Shown here: piece by piece, positions 1-12,150 of the stretch
Numbering within the stretch: the stretch's first letter is position 1
Layout: every line of letters begins with the position of its first letter
Source: Phragmites australis
Taxonomy: Eukaryota; Streptophyta; Magnoliopsida; Poales; Poaceae
Length of the DNA stretch: 64,000 bases
Direction: 5' to 3'
Assembly: GCF_958298935.1 (NCBI RefSeq)
Contig: NC_084927.1
Span: 28,904,001 to 28,968,000 of the forward strand
Made by a program: the position numbers and the translations under genes
Notes under the pieces: generated by a model
Told to the model about the DNA's origin: nothing
The model's input: the letters and a program-made list of their open reading frames with translations, nothing else
Database searches by the model: none

Positions 1-761
1 CACCGTCTTGCCATAGAAAACCACTTTGAATTCAACATCTTCAAAGAATTCATTTTATCAAATATTGAGTCTACTCTTGTTCTTCACTCTTGGCATATAT
101 GATTTCAATTCAACTTATGTCTTCTTATGGATCCTAACCCCAACTCACTCTCAAACACAAAGCACATGGGTTAGTCCATAAAACCTAAGTGACAATATTT
201 ATACCTTAAGTTACTTGATCTCCACAAGTAATTTATTAGCCTTCATGCATATTGTCAATTTTCATATAGAACTTAACCCCACTCATTCTTAAACACATAG
301 CACACGGGTTAGTCCATAAAACTCTATTAACAGTATCATACCTTTAGTTACTTGATCTCCACAAGTAACTTAGCCTTCAACTTATTGCTAATCTTATTGA
401 GCTTCTTCTTCTTCTTATGAGCATCACTAAAATTTCAATGACTTTTGATGCAATTCTTTGAACTCATGGTATTTCTCAAAGAATCCACGCTTCATCATTT
501 ATGCATCTCCTATGGAATAACCTAATGGCAATTCTCAATATGATTGTTAGTCCATAGGCATTGTCATCACTTACCCGAGCATCACCTAGAGCTCATTCTT
601 CTTGATACATTTTTATTCTCCCCATTCACTTAGAGCTCATGCATATCTCTCATTCATGCATCACCTATGGAGCAACCTACTAACAAACTCAACATCATTG
701 TTAGTCCATAGGTATTGTCATTAATTACCAAAATCACACATAGGGGCTAGATGCACTTTCA
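1..761 (-). mobile_element. Partial LTR (5' part), same family as the 21345-33153 element
   Basis: Read on the minus strand, this stretch matches the first part of the LTR at 21345-24050. It begins at 761 with TGAAAGTGCATCTAGCCCC and runs leftwards through the same blocks (two 'ACTAACCC.TGTG' blocks, the 'GCCAAGAGTGAAGAACAAGAG' region, 'TATGGCAAGACGGTG') to the window edge. Substitutions and small indels relative to the 21-kb copy are frequent, so this is an older family member. The rest lies outside the window. No coding capacity. Confidence 0.85.
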
Positions 762-1987
762 GAGACGCACAACCCAAAGAATTTGGGTCAACCTGGAGTA
801 TCCGGGTTCAGCACAGCTGGCCCTCTAAAAATAACGATAACTTTTGATCCCGAAGTCCGATTTCGACGATTTTGGACTCTATGAAAATCTTATTCAAATG
901 GCCATACATCCCAACTGAATTAATGACCTCAAACACATTGGATCAAAATAGAAATACTCCGAAATCCAATTCGGACACTTCTACACTTTTCGCACTAGGA
1001 TTTCTAAAAAGAACTCTCACTTGGATTTGGTTAGAAACTCTTGAGCACTGGAACACGATAATTAGCTCTACATTGCATTCCTCTTAATAGCGCGGCATAC
1101 TTATACTCAAATTCAAAGATAAAACTCTTCAAATGATTGGTGTGAATCATTCATAGCTTCCCATGGCATCACACGGTCCATTGGCACAAAGTCTTCACTC
1201 GTTCTTCACCTCCGTTTTGGTCCTTCAGCGTTAAGCCATTTGCTTACCCTTCGCCACCGGATAGTCCATCGCAGCCGAGTCTTGTTTGCGCTTCACCGTC
1301 TTGCCATAGAAAATCACTTTGTATTCAACATCTTCAAGAAATTAACTTTATCAAATATGGAGTTCACTCTTGTTCTTTACTCTTGGCATATATGATTTCA
1401 ATTCAACTTATGCCTTCTTATGGATCATAACCACATCTCACTCTCAAGCATAAAACACATGGGTTAGTCTATAAAACCTAATTGACAACTTTTGTACTTT
1501 AAGTTACTTGATCTCCACACGTAACTTATTAGCCTTCATGCATATTATCAATCTTCATATAGAACTTAACCACACTCATTCTCAAACACATAGCACACGG
1601 GTTAGTCCATAAAACTCGATTGGCAATGTCATATCTTTATTTACTTGATTTCCACAAGTAACTTAATCTTTAAGTTTATTGTCAATCTTATTGAGCTTTT
1701 CCTTCTCTTTATGAACATCACTAGGAGCTCAATGCAACGATGCATTTCTTTTGTTCTCATGACATTTATCAGAAAATTCATGATTCATCACTTATGCATC
1801 TCCTATGAAATAAGTTAGAGCTCATTCATCTTGATGCATTTTTAATCTCCCTATTTACCTAGAGCTTATGCATATCTCTCAATGCATTACCTATGGAACA
1901 ACCTACTAATAAACTCAACATCATTGTTAGTCCATAAGTATTATTATTAATTACTAAAATCATACATAAGAGCTAGATGCACTTTCA
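762..1987 (-). mobile_element. Second partial LTR of the same family, interrupted at 761/762
   Basis: On the minus strand a second LTR start (TGAAAGTGCATCTAGC) lies at 1987. The LTR can be followed leftwards through regions equivalent to about 21345-22740 of the intact element, including the block at 842-884 that matches the 'AGTCCAAAATCGTCGAAATC' region. At 761/762 it stops in its CCGGATACTCC-type part and a new LTR terminus begins. The simplest reading is that a second element of the same family inserted in the same orientation. The five bases next to the junction (762-766, GAGAC) would be one half of a target duplication whose partner is off the window. Confidence 0.8.
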
Positions 1988-4560
1988 GACCTCCTTCCAA
2001 TCTGTCTACGCCACGTGGCATGACATCGTGTTGTTTGCAATCTTCGTGCCACTCCTGCTGCACCCGTTCAACCCTAACTCGGACAATGTCACCTTTTACA
2101 ACGTCTCGAAGAAGAGGTATTCCCCTTTTTGCTCCCGGACATGCACATTGAGCTGCACATGGTCAACGCCATAATGTAATAGGTGTCCGTATAAATTTAG
2201 GAACCGTAGTTGTACAATTGCGTGTACGTGTCGTATGTGCATGGTTGCTAGTAAGTAAAATCGCGCTTACAGAATCTTGGGTCGGATTTGAACCAGACCA
2301 TAGGCATGAGATAGAGGGATCTTGCAAGAAGGAGCGCCAACAATGTATTTTTTCAAAAAAAAAAAAAAAACTCACCGAGTTAAAAAGAAAAAAAACATCA
2401 ACAGTTCTAGTTGTCTGTCATACTAGCATGTTGTCAATGGTGTGCTCTGTGTGGCTGTGTCCATATGAGTCTTTCAAGATGGAGCACGGATGTGCACAGC
2501 AGTACAGCACGGATGCATGGTGCGCCGCCGAACAGGAGAGCCAGCACTGGTCGGTCGAGAACATTTCCTTTGCACCGCTCCGTGCCGCATCAGTCGTCTG
2601 CACCAAACTCAAACCCGGTGCTGGCCCGTGCCGATATGCATGCGCACGGCATTGCCATTGCAACCTCCCATCCTAACGAACTCCCCCGTTGACAAACAGA
2701 AGCTTGCGCGCTCCCGGGGCTCACCGTGCACGGCAGCCACGCGATCCATGCGATGCGCCGGGCGGCATGTGGGCGTGGCTGGCGAGCCGGCGCCGGAAGC
2801 TCCTCGTGGCGCGACGTGCCGGTCACGTGGGACAGGCGTATATACGTGTTTCTTCTATGCTCCCGGCCACCGCTACGCGTCCGGAATCTCTGTTCCGAGG
2901 CCGACACGATCGATCACAAGCCATCCCCCTTTCTCAGTTCCAAAGTCAAACAGAGATCGATGTTCCTGGCACACAAAAAACAAGGAGAAGAAGAGATGTT
3001 GGTGCTTGTCGATTTGTACGCTTTCTGTAGTCCATTTGCACCCGTCCAGTATAAAAAACGGGATCATACGCATCGCTCCATTATTTTTCTCCTTGGATTG
3101 CTCTGACTTCTTCCTGGATCCAGGCTCTCGGTGTTCGCGACTCGCAAGTCAAACCCGGTGTTCGGAGCGATGGGCATGAAGAGGTCAATGTGCTTTAATT
3201 AGTTCTTTGCGTGCGTGCCCGTGATCCCGAGATGTCGATGGGATCTCCGTGGTTTGTGCGCGCATGCATGGATCATGGATGGATGGATGACCACGGTTTC
3301 TCTCTCGGTTTTGCTACAACAGTTGACTAATATTTATACTGACAAAATCCGCGATGTACACACAGACACAAATAGCATTCAACAAGCACTGAATTTCCAG
3401 GCCCAGCTCATTCCTCCGTTTCATCCTTTGTTTCGTCGGATTCAGGTGGTCATGCTTATGCGTTCTACTTACAGCTCAACTCTTGTTAACACCTCAAACT
3501 GGAATGAATGACAACTGCTTGTGTGCTATTAATCAACAGTAAAAGTAGTGCATGCCCAGTGTTGCCGAAGAAAAGTCGAATGGATTCGAGAGAATATGAC
3601 GATGGAGAACGTGCGTGTTGACTAATAATTCTGGGATTAATAAAACTAATGCCAAATGACTTATTGGAGTAGCCAAATGGCTGTCTCCAAAGTCCAATAT
3701 GAGTAGAGTATGGGTGTAGGCGTGTAGCCCAAATTTGGCTATCCTGGGACGATCCTACTTACCTAGTCTACGTGAACAGTTCATACTACGAAATTTTATG
3801 CATGCTTTCCACTTCTCAGAATCTCAGCGATCTGTCTTGAGAGAGAGAGAGCATGTAGGTACAAGCTGCGCGTAGGGACAGAAACAGTCGTCCCAGCTGG
3901 AGTGAGGGGCTGACAGTGTAGGTGCAAAACGCACGTAGGGACAATCCTATCCGTCCTAGCGTCGGAGACAAAATTGAACTGTAGGTGCGGCCTCGGCATG
4001 TCGCCGGTGAACACAACAAAGCCTGCAAACAGATCTAGCAGCACATACCGCCAAGGGCCAGTCCGAAAGCTGCTGCCATCCACGGTCTGGACACTGCACT
4101 GTTGGCCATTTCTTATCACGCATAGTGGCCACGATCTGACGTGCCGGACAGCGAGATTCCAACCGCCAAACCAGAGGGATATATCCATCGTGCATTAAGT
4201 AGAGCAAAATCAGTGCTAACTGCCTGATTAGCTGAGACGTAAGAGAAACAGCGATCATGGTTTGCTCAGGTCGCGTTCCGCGTTCAGGTGGAACGGCTCC
4301 AAAGCTTGATTTGTTCATTTCCTCGTTGCCACATGGTACTAGTTGAAATAATGAGGGGTCACCGATCACATTAATATTAGGTAATTGAGATATGAAGACG
4401 TATCAGATCTTCTATAAATGCATATATTAGAGCTTGAGACACAATCACGCCTTTGTCTTTAGTTGAAGACTAACAATGGCTTTAAGTCATGGCATACCTT
4501 TTCCGTTGTCCAGAGGATGAGATAACATTGCAAACTTGGATCGCATATCACGCGAACGGG
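1988..4560. other. Intergenic, no supported gene; one promoter-like patch
   Basis: Open frames here are short, overlapping and unlike any family I recognise. A poly(A) tract lies at about 2355-2370. The stretch 2500-3250 is moderately GC-rich. It has a TATA-like TATAAAA at about 3051, followed about 120 bases later by the short frame ATGGGCATGAAGAGG, which meets a stop after nine codons. That could be the edge of a small or truncated gene, but nothing beyond the promoter-like arrangement supports one. 3250-4560 shows nothing further. Confidence 0.4.
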
Positions 4561-4569
4561 GAAATTAAT

Positions 4570-5510
4570 TCACCGCCAGTAACAGACACAAGAGCTAAGT
4601 GTAGGAGGCTCTCCTTCTCTATCTCCTCTCTTTATCTTCTGCTTACTTCTCCATTTTCTTAAATGGCGTTCCAGACCCCTGTGAATCCGCCTCTGTTCAC
4701 AGCAGGGAGCTACCCTCTGTGTACGTACGCCGAACTCAGTAACTCTGCTCACAGTCAGTCACAGGACAATGCAGAGGTGAGGGGACCCCGCGACAGCAGC
4801 AGGGCTCCCAACTGCAACTGCATAGCGCGTATCGATCCGCAGTCGAAGCCGTGGCGCGCGGCACGCATCGGCGGCGACAAGACCCCCTTTCCCACCCACG
4901 CGCGCGACAGGGCAGCAGCACCTCACGCCTGTCTCTGGTCCGGGCCACGCGTCGGCCCCCATCTCATCGAGCTCGAGCCCACGCCGGCGACGTAGACTTG
5001 TCCCTGCGGGTGACGTGTCACCCCGTCCCGTAGTTGTCCACCCCTTCCAACTCACCCAGCCCCGGGGCGCAGGCTGGCGGGAACGGCGCCGGGGCCCGTG
5101 CAGTGGGGTCCCTGCCTCGTCTGGGTTCCTGGGACGGGAACACACGCGGCTTGCTCCGTTCCGCTCCGCGATCCACCGCCCCGAGATCTGGACGCGGCAC
5201 ACGGGCGCTAGGCGCTCCGGGACGCGTGGCCGCGTGAGCGTAAGCAGTCGAACGCCACACCGAATCGGGCGGTGCCGGTTCGTGTTCGGAGTGAGTTTTG
5301 ACTCGGCTGGAGAGTGGAGAGGGATCCGCGGAGGGCTGCGGAGCGGCCGGGTGGGACGCCGCACGCGATTCGCGATCGCACCGCGCTAGTTTGGAATGGG
5401 CAGCCAACGCGCGCCCGCGGGTGACGATTGCTGAAGCCGCCGTGCGGCTGGGTGCCGTGCGGAGGGTAGCCGGAAAGATTTCCGGCAGGAATATACTCCT
5501 GGACTGAGCT
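4570..5510. other. GC-rich, CpG-rich island without a recognisable gene
   Basis: Composition changes sharply to GC-rich sequence with many CG dinucleotides between AT-rich flanks. All six frames carry overlapping open stretches of about 60-200 codons, as expected of any GC-rich DNA. None shows a domain, a repeated protein motif or a convincing splice arrangement. It resembles the 5' region of a grass gene whose body is absent, or a decayed gene. I do not call a coding region. Confidence 0.45.
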
Positions 5511-7433
5511 AGTGCAGTCGTGAGTTATCAAACTAGCTCGGTCACCATTTTTAGGGGAGAAACACGAGGTTACTGTATGCTTGTGCTGGTCGAAAAAAGA
5601 AATAAACATGGAGGGAGCTATGTGTTTGTTTGTGTGAACAAAAATTTAGGTGGAAATGGAGTGTCACACGTTACAAATCTCAGTGTGGAAGCAAAGACGA
5701 AGTACGCCTGTCTCTTTGAATAGGATTTTGAAGGTGGGATTTCAAGTTTGAAGTATCTCGGCCGACCAACAACCCCTCACACGACCGATGAACGTATCAC
5801 TAGCCTTGTGATGGAGAGGTTATTTCATCTATCTATCATCTTGATATTTGAATATTAAAAGAAGCATCCACGTTCAATTTCAATATCACAAAATTACCAC
5901 GTTAATCGATAAAAAAAGAGGAAATACATGCCATTGATTGTTATAGACCATAATCATAACCGTCGGATCTAATATACAAAATGTCCCTATGCCTATTTAT
6001 AAATTACTCCACCACTATTATTATGAAAAAATTAATCCAATATACATCTATACATGCTACTCTATTACCACTGTTGTCATTATTAAAAAATATTAATAAT
6101 TAGCCATAAAAAGAAGCCTCCACATTTAACCTCAAGGGTTTAGAAAATCCTACGATGTTCACCGTTGAAAAAAAATCTACATGTTATTTAGTGGGCCAAA
6201 ATTATAACGGTTCAAATTTCATTTGAAGTTACGATCACACATGTAGAATCCATATAGACTGCATCCTATTCAACGGCTGAAAACTAAAATAAATTTCCAA
6301 TATTAGTTAATGTGTGTCTACTGCAGTCCTATTTGACGACAAAGAAAAAAGAGATAAATTCCCTATTAGTCAATAGGTATCTAGATTTGAAGGCAAGGAT
6401 TGTTAACACGTACACTACAAGCTAGCTAGGAGTCCCTCACGTAGAAGGCAAAGGGAGCGGAACATAGTCCTGATCTTCATCCTTCGGCAAATCGTCTTCG
6501 TCGCCTCCCCGAGCAACTTTAATCGGCGTGTCCATCATGGAGGCACCGTCGCGGAAAAAAGTCGATATTGGATGCGGCGGCTCAAGTCCAAGAGGGCGGC
6601 AGCACATGAGGTGTCGATCCTGGTGCCGGTAGCTCAAATCCGAGCCACTGCAACACGGTTCTCCGGTTGCGGCGACGACTGGGGAGAGGAGCTGCGGTGG
6701 TGGGCAGAGATAAACACGCAACTTTGCCTCCCCTCGCCCAGCCCAATCCGAGAGAGGAGCCTAATCCGGCGTAGAGGAGATCGATTTGGGCTTGGAGGAG
6801 TTCGATCCGGTGTGGTCCGAGGCGAGGAGGTCGATTTGCATGGGATGGATCTCGCGCGACAGTAATCTGACGAATTATGTACGGATCTATTATATTATTA
6901 TTTAAGAGAAAAATGAGACACGTTTGCTTTTAAGCTATAAAATTATCACATTAATAAAAAAATTCTAGATCACTCATGTTTATGATAATCTAATAGTCTA
7001 GATTAAACCAAATAGTCTATATCAAATACGATTAATAAATAGTTAAATTTAAAAACCAAAGAGTTCATATAAAATACAATTAATAAATATATAAATTCGA
7101 AATTAAAAATTATGAAAAATTAATAGTTAGATTTTCACATAGTTTGAAAAACAGAATATCTAAATAAAGAGTTCAAATAAAATAAAATAATTAATAATTA
7201 AAATTGAGGTTGGAATAGAAAAAATAAGAATCTATATCAAAGTCTTATAAAAATCAAATACCTAAATAAAAGAGTCTATGTAAAATACAATCAATCAATA
7301 GCTAAAAATCATAATAAAAATAAAAATAATTCAAAATCTTACTAATACAATGGATTAAGAAATACTATATAACTCAAGATCATCACATCAAGCAAGCAAC
7401 AAGTAAGTCACAACACGCAGGTAAGACAAACAT
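5511..7433. other. Mostly AT-rich intergenic DNA, no gene
   Basis: Mostly AT-rich sequence with short similar blocks ('AAGAAGC.TCCAC.TTAA' near 5860 and 6112), suggesting decayed repeats. A small GC-richer island at 6435-6865 has open frames on both strands but no recognisable product. Nothing else supported. Confidence 0.45.
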
Positions 7434-7905
7434 ATTCTGATTTTAGTTGAACTACCTAAACTACACAACGTATACGAATTGAATCAATAGATGTATATAA
7501 TTCGGGTGCAAGTTTGGAACATAACTAATTTTCTTTTTCACCAACATAATTTTTATTTTCTTCTAATTTTATGCATTTTGTAACTAAATGACACTAATCT
7601 CATAAAAATTAAAGAGATTAATTTTTAATCAAATATTATTATGACAAAATGAGATTAATTTTTAATAAAATATTATTATGACAAAATTCTAATTTTAGTT
7701 GAACTATCTACACTACACAACATATACGAATCGAATCAATAGATATATATAACTCAGGTGCAAGTTTGGAACATAACTAATTTTCTTTTTCACCAACATA
7801 GTTTTTATTTTCTTCTAATTTTATATATTTTATAACTAAATGACACTAACCTCATAAAAATTAAAGAAATTAATTTTTAATTAAATATTATTATAATAAA
7901 ATATT
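7434..7905. repeat. Tandem direct duplication, about 252-bp period, two copies
   Basis: The block starting ATTCTGATTTTAGTTGAACT at 7434 recurs at 7686 as ATTCTAATTTTAGTTGAACT. It then runs in parallel through 'GTGCAAGTTTGGAACATAAC' and 'CTAAATGACACTAA' with scattered substitutions. The second copy fades near 7905. It is non-coding and AT-rich. The divergence between copies says the duplication is not recent. Confidence 0.8.
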
Positions 7906-8690
7906 AACGAGGCTAACTACATTATTTATATAGATCAACTTACTAGTGCAGATGATTTGCACGTGGGAAAGGTCGTGAAAAAAGGAACTCGAAGGGATTT
8001 TGATTATCGGATCTAGAGGTTAATGGGTGCAAACGTCATGTTTGTCGGTGCGCGAATTTATGCGGCCAAGCACGTGCAGCGAATAACAGGCTGCTACATC
8101 ATGTACGTCTTTGGCCTTTGTGTGCCAATCGACCTGCCCGCCGGCCACCCTCGCCCCCGCCACCCACGCTGCAGCGTCCCTAGTATTTGGGGAGGAGACG
8201 CCGGCGTGGCACATGGGAGCGGTGTCCGGTATGCAATAGCAGCTAGGAGAGCGATGAAGTTTTTTTTTTTCCGAGCCTCTCATGTAGGTCTAACTCTAGT
8301 ATTTAAACATACGTGTAAACATATACCTACTTCTCATATACGTATATTATACATAAATATCTAAACCTATAGACTAAAAAAAATAGTAACGTCATAGGGA
8401 GATCAACAGAATCATTTAAGACTCCATAAATAACGAGCGCGTTATAATCCTACTATGTATCCACGCTTAAAAGACATGCAACCGAATTAATCATGAGAAT
8501 AAATCTCGGTGAGACCCGAGTTCAATAGCAGCTCTCACACTGGAGCTGCTAGCCACCATCGACAAGAAAGCAGCAGGGAGAGGGTGGTGAGCTGGTGGCA
8601 CTACAGGGAGGGGCAGAAGTGGCGATTAGAAAGAGGAAGAACAACGGTTTTGTGGAAGGGTGCTGCAGTAGTTACTATATAAAAAATAGA
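7906..8690. other. Intergenic, nothing supported
   Basis: A modestly GC-rich patch (8020-8280) has open frames on both strands but no motif. The rest is AT-rich. No RNA gene or repeat boundary recognised. Confidence 0.4.
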
Positions 8691-9161
8691 TAAAAGAGGT
8701 ACTATATAAATAATGGGTCAATAAAAGTTATAAGTGACAGACCTATTAAGATTCATCATTTATGTAGTTTTAGATTAGAATTAAAGTATAACCCATCGCT
8801 TATGACATGTTATTAATAATATATTATAAAATTACATGTCACTGATAACATTAATAACAGATGAAGTTGTGATCCATCACTAATAATTAACTCATCAGTG
8901 ACAGATCATTCTAAGCTAGTTATCAGTGACGGATCTCGCTGAGTCAGTCATAAGTGACAGATGATGTTACAACCCGTCACTGATGACTCATCTCTGTTAT
9001 TAGAGCTGGTCATATACTATCTTTTCTTACTTAATTTGTCCAACTAAAAACTAAACATATTTTGTAGATCTTAAAAGATATTATGCAGAAACGTTACAAC
9101 CATGCTATAGCTAAATATTTACGCATAAAAGTATAAATATAAACACTAAACTTATAACCAT
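8691..9161. mobile_element. CACTA-like subterminal repeat region (left half)
   Basis: Repeated, partly palindromic motifs of the type 'AGTGACAGA.C' and 'ACCCGTCACTGATGA' occur at about 8730-9000 in both orientations. The same motif set resumes at 9960-10475 and ends in a TAGTG terminus. Clustered short repeats in both orientations next to a CACTA/TAGTG end are typical of CACTA (En/Spm) transposons. I see no left terminus here. No transposase. Confidence 0.5.
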
Positions 9162-9835
9162 CACTACTACATAATCCATTTAATGCCTATGTACAGACGG
9201 ATCTATAGAGTCGTTTGTACAAAGTGTACCACAAACGGTTCCAAATTAGAACCATTTGAAAAAATGGTAACAAGCAGTTGCAATAAAACGGAACGTTACA
9301 GTACATATGGTTACAAACTACAACCATCTGTATTGTTCCTTTTTTTTAACAGACGGTTCCAAATTAGAACCGTCTTAACTTAGAACCATCTGTACTAATA
9401 GTATAGACGGTTTCAAATTATAACCGTCTCTACTAATAGTATCCCACTTATTTTGAGCGTATATCTTATATAGATTATTTTCATACAATGGTCAGCAATG
9501 AATAATAGGTGAGGCGACGAGGAAGGTTCACGCGAGGTTAGAGGTTGCGCGACTCCTAGAAAACGCACTCGTGGTATTTTGCGTGAAAAATCATGTGACT
9601 TATGACCATACCTACATAATAATATAGGAGGCCGGTGTGGGTAGAAAAAATATTTTAAAAATTTTTTTAGCTCCAAAAAACTTAGTACGGATGGTCCCAA
9701 AATTTAGTACGGACGGTCCCAATAATGAGCTATTTGTATAAACCATTTATACATACGGTTTTAAATTAGAGTCGTCTGTACAAATCATTGTATAGACGGT
9801 TTCAATAACGAGCCGTCAAATCCTAAAAGAGTTGG
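9162..9835. mobile_element. Second CACTA-like repeat block nested in the first
   Basis: Starts with CACTACTACATAATCC at 9162 and contains a different repeated motif, AGACGGTT.CAAATTAGAACC and its complement, at about 9195, 9350, 9407 and 9790. The flanking blocks on both sides carry the other motif family (AGTGACGGGTC), so this looks like a later insertion. I could not find a matching TAGTG end, so the right border is approximate. No coding sequence seen. Confidence 0.45.
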
Positions 9836-9949
9836 GAAAAAATGGATGCAACTTTTTTATGTAAATGTTCAAATAGTAAAACATCAAATCAGAGTCTGTA
9901 TGAAAAAATTATGCTCGTTTTACCGAAAGCATTTTGTATCACTTTTGGC

Positions 9950-10475
9950 AAAAACAATCATTAGTGATGGGTCACAGTTATGACCCGTCACTAATGACCT
10001 TTAACAGAAAATATTAAAATAATAAAATATCTGGTTTCATCACAATGCACACGAGAGCGTAGTGCTAAGGGAACTACGCGTGCGAGAGAAAATCGCGGAT
10101 TCGATACCCACGGAACATATAGTATAAAAACAGTGTGAAAAATAGCAAGTGACCTATAGCGAGTGGTGATAGCCCCTGCGTTGAGATGACTCGAGTGAAA
10201 ATATATATATATATTTTTACTTTTTTCATATTAAAAAATGTTAATCAATCATTAGTGATGGATTATATTAAAACCTATCCTAAGCTTATTGCCGGTCACT
10301 CTTATGTCCCGTTACTGATGATCTTCATAAGTGACGAATCGTCACTGATGTGATCATCGATGGTGGACCCATCACTAATAATTAATCATCAGTGACGTGT
10401 TTAAAGTAACGAGTACAAAACCTATTACCTATAAAAGTTATCATCCATCGCTGAAGAAATTTTTTTCACGTAGTG
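9950..10475. mobile_element. CACTA-like right end with TAGTG terminus
   Basis: Resumes the 'TTAGTGATGGGTCA' and 'GACCCGTCACTAATGA' motif set. It contains a near-palindrome at 9960-10000 and ends TTTTTTTCACGTAGTG at 10475. The reverse complement, CACTACGTGAAAAAAA, is a typical CACTA terminus. The following three bases (GGT) would be the target duplication. The opposite terminus was not found. Confidence 0.55.
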
Positions 10476-12150
10476 GGTGGTTCACGCTTAAGGCTCAAGT
10501 GGATGAACTATCTGGTTTAATCTTCGGCATCATTAGAATTGGAAAGAGAAGGATCACGTTAGAATGAAAAGAGGCCATATGCTATAAGCTCGCTCCCCTT
10601 TCTCTAATGTTATTATGCTTCGATTATCTCTGAAAGTGTCATTTGAGCTTTAGAACGCGATTTATTAGTAACCATCAAAACATAAATGTTGATATTTTAT
10701 CATGGTGCATATTTCTAGAATGATTTATCTAATTGTTAGTGATATATTTTGTAAGTCTTATTATTCTCTAAATATTCAAAATCTAGGAAGCACATCTACT
10801 CTCCACAAAATCTAATGGTAATGAAATTGAAACCTTAAGGTCACATTCTCAACTTTTGTAAACTTTATCCGCAACTATACTAAAAGTGCACTACGATTAC
10901 ATTCACAATAAATCATTACATAACGCCAAAATATATTCCTTTACAATTAGTGCATAATAAGTAATCAATGAGAAAGTATATAAATATTTGACGTTTCAAT
11001 TAAAATATAATGTTAAAAGGTTTGACAAACCTAGTCACGGAAATGGGTTCATAAAATCATCAAAAACCGCTTGATATTCGCGAAAACCAATCAATTCGGT
11101 TCACACCGAATTCTGAATTTGACCGGTTTTTAAAATAAATTTTAAAAAATAAAAATAAATTAAAAATTAAAAAAAAATTAAAAGTTCTAAAAATACTAGA
11201 GATAATTCTAAGATCTTCTACGAAAATAAAATAAAAAATAATGTCGTTTGCATCATATTTTATATGGAGGAAGTTTTTTAAAAAATAAAAATATTGAAAT
11301 GAGTCATATGAACATGATAATTTGGCTCATCATGTTAAGAAAAAGCCTAATATGCAAACATATATTTTTTTTGGATGTATCTTAAGAAGATCTTTAAAAA
11401 TTATTTCACTTCATTTAGAGTTTTATTAATTTCTCAATGATTTTTACAAAGTTCACAAGCATAAGGTGAACATGTTAAGAAATAGAACTGTAATTAATAT
11501 TTTCATGTCTATCATTATTTTACTATGTAAAGCACAGTATAAGTAAACTAATAAAAGTGGTTTCACTAATTTTAGAGGTGTGATAGGTTAGTTATGAATT
11601 ATCTAGTTGCAACATGTTTACACAATCATGCATGTTACAATAACTATTTCATAATGTTAATGTATTTTTAAAAGACATAGGATCATGTAAGAATATAAAA
11701 AAAATTAGTTTCATGATTTTTAAATTAGCAAAGAATTAACTTTTCATTTAACTAGGTTTAGCAAATATATTTTCTCACAGAAAATATACAACTTTTTAAT
11801 GATTATAAAAACTTTTATCATGTAGATCATGTTACAAGGAAACCAATAAATTTTGTTTCACAAGCTCAGATGAATTAGTTATCGATTTTACAAAGTTGAG
11901 TTTTTTTCTTGAAATTCACTAAAATTCGATAAAACTGAACGGTTTTTGATGGAATTTGAACAGTTTTATATCACAAATGAAATGCAAAAAATATGGTCGG
12001 TTTTTGATGGAATTCGAGCGGTTACCAAATGGTCGGGTCACCCAAATTCTTGCCAAATTTTGATCGAATTTTTTGCTTTTCATGAATATCAAAAAATCAT
12101 GGGGGGTGTGGGGGGGGGATTAGAACCTTAGCTGTGTGACATGGCGCCAT
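10476..12150. other. AT-rich intergenic, nothing supported
   Basis: Long AT-rich stretch with many stops in all frames. A short G run lies at 12100-12118. 'GGTTTTTGATGGAATT' occurs twice near 11940-12015. No gene, RNA or element boundary recognised. Confidence 0.5.

Noticed and set aside
10040..10115. tRNA-like stretch (GCGGATTCGATACCCAC)
   Set aside because: Resembles a T-arm, but I could not form an acceptor stem or a matching anticodon arm, and it sits within transposon repeats.
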